Source of the DNA: Aulostomus chinensis
Lineage: Eukaryota > Chordata > Actinopteri > Syngnathiformes > Aulostomidae
NCBI GenBank assembly: GCA_037954235.1
Contig: JBBMOA010000003.1
Location: 8,332,453-8,396,452, forward strand
Direction: 5' to 3'
Length of the DNA: 64,000 bases
Numbering within the stretch: the stretch's first letter is position 1; each line of letters begins with the position of its first letter. Shown here piece after piece: positions 12,729 through 23,300 of the stretch. The translations under genes and the position numbers were made by a program. A model generated the notes under the pieces. It saw only the letters and a program-made list of their open reading frames with translations, was not told the origin of the DNA and did not search any database.

Positions 12729-12896
12729 GTGCTCGCCCAATTCACCCCCCTGACCTTGCCCCAAGGCGTCACAGATGCCCCCAGCACATTTCAACGTCTC
12801 ATGGAAAAATGTATGGGTGATTTAAACTGGAAGGAACTACTTGTTTTCCTCAATGAGCTGATTATATTCTCTGACAACATAGAGGAGCACGAGCAT
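12729..12896 (+). pseudogene. Gypsy reverse transcriptase fragment
   Basis: The frame reads LTLPQGVTDAPSTFQRLMEK and continues into LLVFLNELIIFSDNIEEHEH. The motif Y-x-D-D is replaced by FLNE, so the catalytic aspartates are lost. Upstream RT motifs and the downstream thumb and RNase H are deleted. Confidence 0.85.
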
Positions 12897-12958
12897 CCTC
12901 CTCTCAGGAGGATCTACTTCAACAGTTTGCTTCTCAGCACTTCCTTGAGCCAAGGGAT

Positions 12959-13901
12959 GTGAATGAGATTGCTCCAGAGGTAGTTGAGGCCGTTTGTCAG
13001 AGCTGTTTAATACAAAACTGCCCTCCATCTAACGCAAGACAGATTGCCTTACCCTGGTTGCCTTACCCTCTTTCTGCTGGTGCTGTTCCTGCTGAATTTA
13101 CCACAGACACACAGCACGGACTACCAATCGTTCCATCTCTCTCCCTGCTCGTCCTCAAGGAAAAACAGAAGGCAGATCCCATCATGAGGGAGGTTATCCA
13201 TCAGCTAGGGACTGGTGAAAAGGTCCCTCCGACAACAAAACATGAACTACCCAAAGTTGCTTTTCTACTGAGAGAGTGGAATCATCTTGAACTTCGTGAC
13301 GGTGTTCTGTATCAGAAGAGACAAATTGGTGACCAGATTTCATTCCAGCTGGTGTTGCCACGAGAGCTGTGTCCAATGGTTTTAACATCCCTCCACAATG
13401 ACATGGGTCATTTGGGAATTGAAAGAAACCTTGATCTGGTACAAACTCGATTCTTCTGGCCACGAATGGCAGTGGATGTAGAAATCAAAATAAAGACCTG
13501 TGAGAGATGTTTTTGACGAAAAACCCTACCTGAACAGGACTCGGCCTTGATTAACATCAAAACCACCCATCCACTTAAACTGCTGTGTATGGATTTTCTC
13601 TCACTTGAACCAGACGCTAGTAATACCAAGGACATCCTGGTCTTTACTGATCACTTTACTAAATATGCCATAGCCATTCCAACGCCGAAACCAAAAAGCC
13701 AAGACTGTAGCGAGGTGTTTGTGGGAACAGTTCATCGTGTACTATGGCATTCCAGGACGTCTCCATACAGATCAAGGGCCTGATTTTGAATCGCGACTGA
13801 TCAAAGAACTTTGTGAATTGATTGGTATTGAAAAAACACATATCACTCCCTATCATCCTTGTGCCAACCCTGTGGAGCGGTTCAACAGATTTGCCAGATA
13901 G
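12959..13901 (+). pseudogene. Gypsy integrase, frameshifted
   Basis: The frame 12959-13516 carries the HHCC zinc-binding part (HNDMGHLGIERNLDLV then FFWPRMAVDVE then CERCF). The core domain continues in 13547-13783 (LCMDFLSLEPD with the first catalytic Asp). It shifts frame near 13700 into 13719-13901, which holds the second Asp (HTDQGPDF) and Glu (NPVERFNR). All three DDE residues can be seen but in two frames, with a stop at 13514. Confidence 0.9.
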
Positions 13902-15044
13902 TGTGGAGAGCGAAGTTGCTGCTGGTGCAGCTGTCATTGTGTCTGTCGTGTTTGCAGGTTGTGGAGCGAGCTGGGCTATTTATCGCCATGATAGTGTGCT
14001 GTGTTGTATCGTTGGGGTGAGTGCCATGTCCAGGGCGTAGAGCGGAGCGAGCTGGTGAGTGTTGCTGATGGTATGCGGCATTAACTTACCTTACCTGTTC
14101 AGTCTGTTCAATCAGTGCGTGACTCTTCATCTCGTAGGGGCCGTTTGTTGCTGTGTCACCTGCCTTGGTGATTGCACAGCATGTTCCAAGCGAATTGATG
14201 AGTGCTATTAATTTTGTGTGGCATTAGTACTATTGTAGACAAGTGGGATTTTGCTGTACATGCAATGTACTGTATATATGAATTTTAGGAATTAGTTGAA
14301 CGTTGATTTTATTGTGCACAATGAATGAATGAATGACTGGTCCTGTCCATACGCAGGCCAGCTTGATGGCGAGCTACCCAGAAGTATCCTGAGTTTATTG
14401 CACTAGAGCCCTGCCTCGCTCCTCCTGGTTGGTAGGGCTTCTCTAAGCCTGCGGAACTCTTTAATAAAATCAGAGACACCTTCTCCGTTTTACACACACG
14501 CACAAACACACATCATCATCATCATCATTATCATCATCACACAAGCACTATAGAATCACTGTCCAAACAATTATCTCATAAACCGGGTGTGTTGCGTTAT
14601 GTGTGTACCAATTTGGGGTGAGATTTTGTGTGAGCTGTTTTTGTTTATCTGATGGACTGTGGAATATAAGTGTTGTGAACCGTAATGCTAATGCTAACAA
14701 CACATTGGAATGAAGTATAGTGAATTGAATGGCCATTTGCTAAAATTAATTAATTGTGTTCAATTACTTTGGTAATTATGTTGTTGTTCTTTATTTTTAT
14801 TTATTTTTGTTAATTTATGGTATTTGATTACTTGGTTTGATAATATTCTTTGGTAGATTTTGTTGCTATTTTTGTTAAACATTACATGAATACATGGTAA
14901 GATGTTACCAAACTGACGCCTTTGTGTGATTCAGCCATCATTTCCTCCCTGAGCCGAACTTTTCTTCTTTTTGCAGTCGTAGTATTCAATCAAAATTTGA
15001 ATGTCTATCTAGCCTTCCCACTATTCGCATAGTAGTCATAGTCA
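13902..15044. other. 3' part of the Gypsy insertion, possible degenerate LTR
   Basis: Noncoding. An AATAAA at about 14463 follows a GC-richer stretch (14340-14460) and precedes ACACCTTCTCCG, as in an LTR R region. No matching 5' LTR was found, so this is only a possibility. A CATCAT run lies at 14512-14540. Confidence 0.35.
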
Positions 15045-15377
15045 TAGTCATATATGCTACATTAGCGTAGACTTAAATATTGAAATTTCTAAATAAAGGA
15101 TGGGTTCAAGAAATGTTTTTTTTACCTATACCGGAAGATTTGTCTGCGGCAGCAATCTTATTGGGTGCATGATTTTAAACTGTGTTTTTTAAAAAAAACC
15201 TTTTTTCATCTTTACATGCTCAAAATGTCACCCCAAAAGCTATGCCACATGATCTGCTACTTTATAATACAGCACTGTAGTGTGCACAACTCCAAATGAA
15301 TAAAATGTGTTAAAACTGTTTGTTTGTGCAAATAGCAATTTTCTGGTTTGTTTTGCAGCCTGTTGTCCTGTAGACTT

Positions 15378-15454
15378 AACAAGTCAATTGTCGAGTTCTG
15401 GCTTAGTCAAGGCAAACAAGGAAGACTAAGTCAGACCTCAACAATTGACTTGTT
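15378..15454. repeat. Hairpin at the centre of the palindromic element
   Basis: The arms 15378-15408 and 15424-15454 (about 31 bp each) are inverted complements with few mismatches (AACAAGTCAATTG versus CAATTGACTTGTT at the ends). They are separated by a 15-bp loop. Confidence 0.85.
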
Positions 15455-15726
15455 CTGCTGTATTATAAAGTAGCGGTCATGTGGCATAGCTTTAGGGGTG
15501 ACATTTACATTTATTTAGTAATTTCAATATTTAAGTCTATGCTAACATATAGACCAACTATTTAAAAGAACTGTTGAGTTCTGTTGGTTTGGACTTGTCT
15601 TTTATGCTACCACATGCCTCATTATAATGCAATAAGCATATATTTTCACATTTCAACCCAAAGGTGTTTGAGGACACATTTTTATGTACCGCCCATAATG
15701 TATTCTTTCTTATTTGGTCTTTGCAG

Positions 15727-16007
15727 CCCGTGGTCCTTTTGAAGTGATTAGGAGATACAAGGAAGTCCTGATGGCGTACAGTCAGAGCTTAAAATTGTCA
15801 GCTACCTGTGCATATGCAGGGGTGAATGAACTCACAGTCAGATCCACATCAAGCATTGCAGAGCTGGCAAGATCATCACCTGCTGAGTTCAAAAAGCTCC
15901 TCGATACATTGAAACATTCAAAGCAGAAAGATTTTGCCAGTATCTGTAAAAGCTTCATAAAAAGTAATGCTGAGGTTCAGACAAAAATCGACAACTTAAA
16001 AAGCTAA
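15727..16007 (+). CDS. CCDC106-like C-terminal exon
   Basis: An open frame runs from a splice acceptor (GTCTTTGCAG ending 15726) to TAA at 16005-16007, about 93 residues. It reads RGPFEVIRRYKEVLMAYSQS, then a VNELTVRSTSSIAELARSSP-type segment, and ends in QTKIDNLKS. The pattern R-G-P..V..RY..VL followed by G...T....IAELA...P..F..LL matches, from memory, a multicopy teleost family annotated as coiled-coil domain-containing protein 106-like. Its function is unclear; a nuclear role is possible. The upstream exons would lie beyond the palindromic element or are missing. The exon starts only 12 bp past the outer end of that element. Confidence 0.5.
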
Positions 16008-16084
16008 TTGATTCCTTATTCAAATAGAGGGTTTTTTGACCAGTTTCTGTCATAGGTTGTTTAAGTTTTTCAAGTGTTTAAAAA

Positions 16085-16265
16085 ACCTCACCTTTCTCAC
16101 TTTCTGTCTGTCTGTCTCTCTCACTGCCTTTCGTGTGCTCTCTCTTTCTCACTCTTGCACTCCCTCCCTCCCTCTCTCTCTCAGTCATTCTCAAGCCCTC
16201 TCTGTCTTTCTCTCTTTCTAACACTTTGTTTTAACCCCCACTCTTTCTTTCTCTGTTTGCCTCTT
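16085..16265. repeat. Pyrimidine-rich CT/CTTT tract
   Basis: A degenerate low-complexity C/T-rich stretch immediately after the CCDC106-like exon. It gives spurious Leu/Ser-rich frames. Confidence 0.85.
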
Positions 16266-16422
16266 TTCTTTTTTGTATATTGTGTGGTAAATTTGACATA
16301 GCCTAAATGTCATGTTCTGTTGTTTCAACAATGTAGTTGTGGAAAACCTTGGAGAGTTCTCTGTTTAGTAGTATTGAATGTGAAAGTAAAGGAAAGTCAA
16401 AGCTTGTCTGAGAAGATGATAA

Positions 16423-17315
16423 AGTGTTTTTCCTGTGTGGAAACAGTGTGTGCTGAAATCATTCATTTCCGATGTGAAAGACCCACTGTAAAATATTGGT
16501 AAATGTTAATAAATCCATTACATCCATCCATTGTCTTCTGCCTATTCCTATTAATGGTCGCAGGGGGGCAGCAATGGTCGCAATGGTCCCGTCAACGGGC
16601 GAGAGGTGGGGTACACCCTGGACAGGTCGCCAGTCCATCGCAGGGCCAACATACATAGACAAACAACCATTCACACTCACAGTTTACCTACGGTCAATTT
16701 AGAGTATTCAATTAGCCTAGTCCTCAATTGCATGTCTTTGGATGGTGGAAACCGGAGAGAACCCACGTAGGCACCGGGCGAACATGCAAACTTCACACAG
16801 AAAGATCCCATGCCCGAGCCGGGACTCGAACCTGGAACCTTCTTGCTGTGAGGCGACATTGCTAACCACTGCACCACCGTGCAGCATGCTAACATTTTTT
16901 AAGAAATATTTATTAATAATCAATAATTACGGTTCCAACTTTATTATAAGGGGCCCCATACTGATAACTATATATTACTAATATATTAATTAAAGCAAGG
17001 GAGTCCAATGAAGAGTGGTTCATATTGGAAAAAAACAAATCCACTGTTTAATATTTAATATAAGTGTTTTCCAGTGTGGAAACAGTGTGTGCTGAAATCA
17101 TTCATTTCCTGTGTGAAAGATCCACTGTAAAATATTGGTAAATGTTAATATATGTTTTAAGAAATATTTGTTATTAATTAATAATTACTATTCCAACTTT
17201 ATTATAAGGGGCCCCATACTGATAACTATATATTACTAATATTTTAATTAAGGCAAGGGGGTCCAATGAAGAGTGGTTCATATTGGAAAAAAAAGATGCA
17301 CTGTTTAATATTTTG
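16423..17315. repeat. Local tandem duplication, first copy split by a SINE
   Basis: Unit 1 is 16423-16511 plus 16885-17060. Unit 2 is 17063-17315. Both contain GTGGAAACAGTGTGTGCTGA, TTATAAGGGGCCCCATACTG and CAATGAAGAGTGGTTCATAT in the same order. The units differ by scattered substitutions and by the SINE in unit 1. Confidence 0.9.
16512..16884 (-). mobile_element. tRNA-headed SINE (copy B)
   Basis: Same family as copy A, with the head at the right end (GCACGGTGGTGCAGTGGTTA on the minus strand). Unit 2 of the surrounding duplication preserves the empty site (TTAATATATGTTTTAAG). An imperfect target duplication, ATGTTAATA versus ATGCTAACA, flanks it. Confidence 0.9.
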
Positions 17316-17698
17316 CTAAAAAATAAGATGCCATTAACTTTTACCTTAACATATAGGTTGTAAACAAACATTTAAGCTTTAAGTGACATTAAAGTAACTA
17401 TTAATTTGTGCCAAAAGCCATATTGATAACTATTAACAAATATCAATATAACATCAGGTAACAGACTGTTTGATGTTAACTATGACAGTAACATGTAGGT
17501 ATTATGCAAACAACTAATATTCAATTAGTGGTGAAAAAACTATTGACTGGTGCCAAATAGATACATTAGTAATAATTAACAACTACTGCCAAAAGGTTAG
17601 GTAATGGCTACTTGGCTATTTATTGTGTCAAATTATTATGGAGTGTTACCAAATAAAATAAATTGAGAAAGAGAATAAGTGAGTGAGTGAGTGAGTGA

Positions 17699-17749
<51 letters not shown>

Positions 17750-18560
17750 TGTATGTATGTGCATTACCTTTTATTTTTATCTCATCTTCAATGTACAAGC
17801 AGTTTATACAGTGTAATTTGTCTGACTGGCACTGAACCAGCAGTCAGCTGTTCTACCTTACAAGGTAGTCTTTATCAAGCCGGTCGCACTAGAAGCTCAA
17901 TCTTAGAGTGTTCTTTCAATAATTAATTTAGTCTTTTGATCAAAAACATTTGTCTCAAGTTTAATCTAAGGCTTTTGAAAATGTTTTTCAAATAAACAGT
18001 AATTGTAGCACCTTTTGATTAATCTCATTTTTTTTCTCTGAAGCAATTCAGTGAATAACACACACTTCCACGTTAAACCACACCAACGACCGGGTTAAGT
18101 TCCGCCCATTTCCACGTCTAAGCTTTGCCCCTTCCAAGTATGGACGCAGATACTGATAAAGTTAGAGATTGTACAGATACATTACAGATAAAGATAATGA
18201 TGAACTTCCTCATTTCTGCCACTTAAACTGCTGCCTTGATAGAATGTTGCATACACACATGAAGCCAGTGTATCAGTTTTTACTCATCTGATGGAAGGAG
18301 ATTTAAAACCAATAGTCAGTTGCTTTTCTGGGATTCCTGTCTTCAACTTCTTTAATATAAAACTGTCCGCTTTAGAGCCAGTAGTTGCAAAGGTAACTGT
18401 TAATAAGTGCATAATAAAGGATTAACCTTATTTAACTTGTTGTCTTGCGCTTTTGTGCCAATGTTTATTAACATCTTATTAACCTTGATCATCTGTCTTT
18501 AAATGCAGAACAATTATTCTATTATATGAGTATTTATCTCCTCCTGGAGCCATCAGTTTA
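17316..18560. other. Noncoding; contains a diverged dispersed repeat
   Basis: No gene recognised. The segment 17925-18150 is a diverged relative of 34490-34700. Both run from TTTGATC..AAACATT through AAGGCTTT/GAGGCTTT and AAATAAA to ACACTTC.AC.T.AA. The family was not identified. Confidence 0.5.
17679..17747. repeat. (GAGT)n then (GT)n microsatellite
   Basis: About six GAGT units run directly into about 21 GT units. Confidence 0.97.
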
Positions 18561-18561
18561 T

Positions 18562-18680
18562 CATGGTGGAGGAGTTTGAGGAGGACCCTAGGAGCTATGC
18601 TGTCAGGGGCATTTAGCCCTTGGTAGGGTCACCCAAGGCAGACTGGTCCTAGGCAAATGTCTAGACAAAGTATGTTTAAA
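18562..18680 (-). mobile_element. RTE-like LINE 5' region fragment
   Basis: The complement matches the region at about 24165-24260 (CCTAGGACCAGTCTGCCTTG and GGTGACC.TACCA are shared). It is the same noncoding LINE segment in opposite orientation, followed by GGTGGAGGAGTTTG, typical of this teleost family. Confidence 0.6.
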
Positions 18681-18805
18681 AAAGAATCAGGGGCCCGTGG
18701 GCAAGTGCCTGGTGGCTGGGTCATCACAGCTCTTTGTGAAGATATAAAGGCTTACACAGTGTTGAAAGAGTTAAAGTTAAATTCATGTATAAATTCCAGC
18801 ACAAC

Positions 18806-19051
18806 AGCCGGCATAGCTCAGAGGTAGAGTGGCTGCCTAGCAAACAAAAGGTTGCTGGTTCGATCGTCACTTTCCCCAGGGACAATGTCGAAGTATCCTT
18901 GAGCAAGATTCTGAGCCCCCAATTGCTCCTGATGACCCTGTAATGCACTGGCAACCTGTACAGGGTGTACCCCACCTCTCACCCAGTGTCAGCTGGATAG
19001 GCTCCAGCCCTTCACGGATAAGTGCGATAGAAAAAGGATGGATGGATGGAA
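18806..19051 (+). mobile_element. tRNA-derived SINE, clear A and B boxes (copy C)
   Basis: The head reads GGCATAGCTCAGAGGTAGAG (A box) and GGTTGCTGGTTCGATC (B box), much closer to a tRNA than the other copies. A body follows, ending GGATAAGTGCGATAGAAAAA then GGATGGATGGATGG. Imperfect AATTCCAGCACAA/AATTCTGGCAAAA target duplications flank it. It is a subfamily distinct from copies A, B and D-J but has the same 3' tail. Confidence 0.85.
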
Positions 19052-19107
19052 TTCTGGCAAAATATATTTTCATGTTTCCTTTTGATTGTCTGATGTAACT
19101 TTATCCA

Positions 19108-19450
19108 AGTCAGTGTGGCACTCAAGAAAAAATGTTACCCACCTCTGTGTTGGTGATTTCAATATTCACCTAAAAAAAGTCAAGCCTTCTTGACATTTAT
19201 TGACATTGTTGGCCTCCTTCAGTTTGTACATAAACCCACTTATAGCGGCAATGTGTTACTGTTACCTGGTCCTTATCTCAGCCTTTGCATCTAGGTGTCT
19301 GCCCTGACTGTCTTCTCACTCTCTTTTGCAGTGTTTGAGCACATTCTTGGGAAATCTGAAGTATAAGCAGCCTTTTCTTGTAACATTAGCACCACTTTCT
19401 TCACATCACGTCATACTGGGCCTGCAGCCTTAACTACACTTGGTGAGCAG
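19108..19450 (+). pseudogene. Possible LINE endonuclease fragment
   Basis: Translation across several frames gives GDFNIHLKK, then LLTFIDIVGLLQFVHKPTY-like and later HHVILGL-like words. This resembles the end of the L2/Jockey-type APE endonuclease (GDFN.H, then a loop and S-D-H). Frameshifts are frequent and no catalytic His remains certain. Confidence 0.4.
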
Positions 19451-20245
19451 CTCCCCATGGTCTTGGCTCCTCCTGCATTTTAGCATGACCAAATTGCTTG
19501 AAAATCACATTTGTGGTTCAAGAAGTACAGAAACCAGATGCTTAATGAGGTCTACATCCTGGTTTCCTAATGAGATGTATAACTGGCTTTTGGATGTATC
19601 GAACATTAATTGAGAAAACTAAAACTTGAGGTTTTATACTTTGAGTGTTCTGAGGTACATGAAAACTGTCTGCTGCAAAAGCCATTTATTTCTTGTTGTT
19701 AATTAGTAACAACAGGGATATTCCCAGTTTTCTTTTTGATACTGTATCTGAATTAGCTCAGAAGTCACCTTCTACTAGCTGCATAGTAAAACTGGTGTGT
19801 TTGGACTCTTAATTTCCTCCTCTCCAGCTTCTTTTGGGATTTCGAAATTGCCAGTTTATCTCAGCTCTCAAAAATTTTGAGACTATTTCTCTATAAACTT
19901 TGTCAAATATAGTGCCAGCCTCAAAACCCACACATACACAAGTAGCAGACTCTCTTCCAACTAAACTACTGAAAGACAAATCTTCTCAGATGACAATCCC
20001 CACCTCTTTCTGGGGAAGTCCTGGATGTTGGATTAGACTTTCTTCCTTTTTTTTTTAAATTTAGGTGATGTGGAAAAGTATAAACAAATTCCAAAATTAA
20101 CTTTAACATAAAATTGAGTCACCAGCTTCACAGAGAGGCTTTCATGCCAAATCTCCCACAAAATCTCATAATGTCTAACAAAACTCCAAAACCTTTCTAA
20201 AGGTCCTCTAATCTAGAGTGGCCCTAGTGTAACAGATCAACTTAC

Positions 20246-20383
20246 CATCTTGCCATCATTTCCAAACAACATCAGACCTCTCTTGGTGACGATGCCAGGC
20301 TGGCTGGCTCCAGAGATCTCAAGGGGCTGACCAGTTACTGCAGTGCTACTATTCACCAGAGTAGAGCCATAGAAAGTCACTTT
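20246..20383 (-). CDS. aldh1l: aldh1l coding exon 6 (residues 241-286)
   Basis: The acceptor TTTCTTATAG and donor GTAAGT give a 138-bp phase 0 exon. It encodes KVTFYGSTLVNSS, then a variable loop, then GIVTKRGLMLFGNDGKM. The strong donor indicates splicing to a further exon, which was not found in the window. Confidence 0.93.
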
Positions 20384-23300
20384 CTATAAGAAAAGAGACA
20401 AAAAAAAAAACAGCATAACTTTGATGAAGACAATATCCAGTGCAACTAATCATTTGTAACTGTCTTTGGAAAAAAATAATAAAAGCTTAAGAAATCAGTA
20501 TAATGTTTGTTGATGTTTCTGGCAGTTATTTCCTCAAAAGGAATACATGATTTATTTTGAAATGTTTATGAAACAAAAAAAAATGCAGTCATTGGAAGAT
20601 CTTAGATTCAAACACATATTGTAATATTTGTGCAGTGACAATGCCTGTGGTGAGTTATGGGTTGATGTGAGTCTGACTTATCTGATTTAGGTCTCAATGT
20701 TATCACTTCAGTCTGTCAATTACTTGGTCTTAGAGTTCCCACTTTGATCTGACTTCCAGCTTTGTTTGACCTCATTGATCTAGGGCCTCTGACTGTGATG
20801 TCAATCTGCTATCTCAGACCCTGGACACCCGATGCTATACCATCAAAACCCAGGTTATAAACTGTGCCCACAGAATTGCAATCTATGCCCATATATTAAA
20901 AAAAAAAAAAAAAAAAAAAGAATGACTAAAGATGGCCTAAGAAAAGAAAAACCAATCCAGGCTCTCAGGGCATGTGTCAACAATAAAATGCCTTTATTTG
21001 AATTGGCTTGAGTCAGTAAAAACACACCAAAGTGTGGTCATAATTCCATTTTTTGTTTTATTTTTGATGATTATGCCCCTTCCATAAGCACCAGTAGAAT
21101 GAGGCTTCCTAGGAGCAGTTCTTTTAACTCTATGCCCAATCGAATTTGCTGCAGTTGGGAAGGTATGAACACATTTTGGGACATTATCCAAGATTCAAAC
21201 TTATTCAATAAATCAATATATCAGTGTAGCATTTAAAAAACAAACAAACAAACCACGCATCATTGCTATGATTAAAAAAGCTGAACTAATGTAACTTGAA
21301 ACAAGCCATCCTCCCTCTAGCTATATAGAGATGAATATTATTAGCCCAGCTCAGAATTTCATCTAGTGAAACCATGCTTCCATGTCTCTTGCTTTTGAAT
21401 AGTTTAACAATTACTTAAGAGAAAACACAGAGGAAATGGTCCTTACATGTCAAAATGCTGGGACTTATCAATAAATCTGTAAATCATCACCTTCTTAAAA
21501 TAATTGCAAAAGTCATTTTTTGACTTTTTTTTCCCTAAATCAACTCCTCATGATGTTTTGTCTCCAGTTTTTTGTGTTTTCTGAAAAACTTGAAAAAAGG
21601 ACTTGGGCAATTATTTTAAGAAGGCGACAAAATGTAAATCTGTATCGACTGTTTCCACACAGTTCTATTATATATGACAGTCTCACATTAAGAGACAGAA
21701 GAAAAACAAAGCCTGCTGAAGGGAGAAAGACATGACCACCTGGGGAAAGCACCCGGATGCTACATCCCGGGCATAGGACAGCAACTGGAACAAAGAGTGG
21801 GAGACACGTGTCCATCAACTCCAGTTTTGTCAAATAGTGGGCTACCAGGAAGGTAGCATCAGGTATATTGAACTCTTCTCTAAAGAGACTAAAGGTGAGG
21901 CCATTAATTCTGAAAGTGATGGTAATATGGATAAATCTTAATATGTGTGTGCCAAAAGTTTATCAATAAGTACTGTTAGATGAGATCTCTAAACATCATT
22001 TGACAATAAACAAGCATAAAAAACAGTATCAAATAAACAGACTCCCTTAGAGTGTGGCAAATACACCTGCAATATTTCAAGAACTCATGGTAGATGAAAT
22101 AAATTTGTTATTTGGATGGCATTTTAATCCCAGGACAAGACACAGATACACACATCAGAAACCTGGAAAAAGTGCTGAAGAGACTGAAAAGCCATAACAG
22201 AGAAAATGTATGTTTTCAAGTGTGTAATATTTGGGACATGCCTGCAGAGGAGATTTCCCCGATGCAAGCAAAATTTGAAGCGACTCCTAAAGCAACAGTT
22301 CCCATTAAATACTGATATATGACTTTCATTACTAAGTTATTATGAAACATACATTAAATCTGTCCACCATAATTGCACTTATGAGAATGTTACAGCAGAA
22401 TGATGCTAAATTGGAGTCATCTGTCATGTCAGATGACACTTCAGGAAGCTATTTTTCGAAGAGTAATTGTACATTACAACCCAGATCAACCACTCTGTTG
22501 TGTTTTCAGTTGCTGCTCCACAGCCCTAAGGTTTGCTGTGGCTCAGTGTTGTCTGTTGACTTAATGTGCTGCTGTGTAAAGGAGAAGTTGAACAAAAAAG
22601 CATGTGAAGCTGAGGATGACTGACTCTGCCGTTTTCATTCCTAACTAACTTGTGCCTCTTCCTGCATTGTTTTTAACATCTGCTGGGCAACCTGCAATCC
22701 TTTTCGAAATGAGGATGAAAATGTTCACAAACTACCTGCTTGTTATTCACACGGTGGGGCATAACTGGCCTGACAAGAGGAAATGTGCTATACTCATGCA
22801 CTTGGGCACCAAACAACAACATATGTTTAACACACAGGAATGGAGGTACAGTAGAACCTATAAGTGAGCAGTGATTGCATTAGGTGCACACTTCAGGCCT
22901 GCGATAAACATTGTTGTGGAGAGACATTAGTTCAGACAACGAGTGCAGAGACAGCCTGAGACTGTTGTAGAGTATGTTGCCGTGCTGCAAGTTTGCTGAA
23001 AAATACTGATGAGATGATACGGCATCAACTAATTGAGCATGGTATTTGCCCAAGGATATCGACTGATGAAGTCTCACACACAAATGCAGCGAGGTTTACA
23101 AATTAAAAGTAATTTGTAAATGCAGGTCCAACAGTTTTCATATGAATGTAACAAGCTACAAATATGTACTTGATGAAGATTGCAAATACTTTCACATGCA
23201 TATATTTGTGAATTTTTTTCGATTTATGTGTGCATGTGTTTATGAATCTTATTTTTATATATGAATATTTTTTACTTATAAATGGAACCACACATATTTG

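Larger units (their letters stand above)
11120..13901 (+). mobile_element. Ty3/Gypsy retrotransposon, decayed internal region
   Basis: Remains of gag zinc knuckle, aspartic protease, reverse transcriptase and integrase lie in the usual Gypsy order (PR-RT-IN) on the plus strand. Frameshifts, stops and large deletions are present: most of RT and all of RNase H are missing. No 5' LTR was found at the left edge, where the sequence meets the palindromic element. A possible 3' LTR-like region lies beyond 13902. The copy cannot encode working proteins. Confidence 0.9.
10944..15715. repeat. Palindromic foldback element split by a Gypsy insertion
   Basis: The segment 10944-11119 is the inverted complement of 15541-15715 (about 170 bp, high identity; both contain GTGGTAGCATAAAAGACAAG in opposite sense). 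Further in, 15046-15107 and 15224-15286 are inverted relative to 15455-15553. The outer left arm breaks off at 11119 (CTATAG), and its expected continuation (TATGCTACATTAGCGTAGAC) resumes at about 15046. The 3.9 kb between therefore looks like an insertion, and it contains Gypsy remains. Without the insert the palindrome would be about 0.85 kb. Confidence 0.75.

Noticed and set aside
18806..18880. Genuine tRNA gene
   Set aside because: A and B boxes are present but the sequence does not close an acceptor stem, and it runs into a SINE body and ATGGATGG tail.
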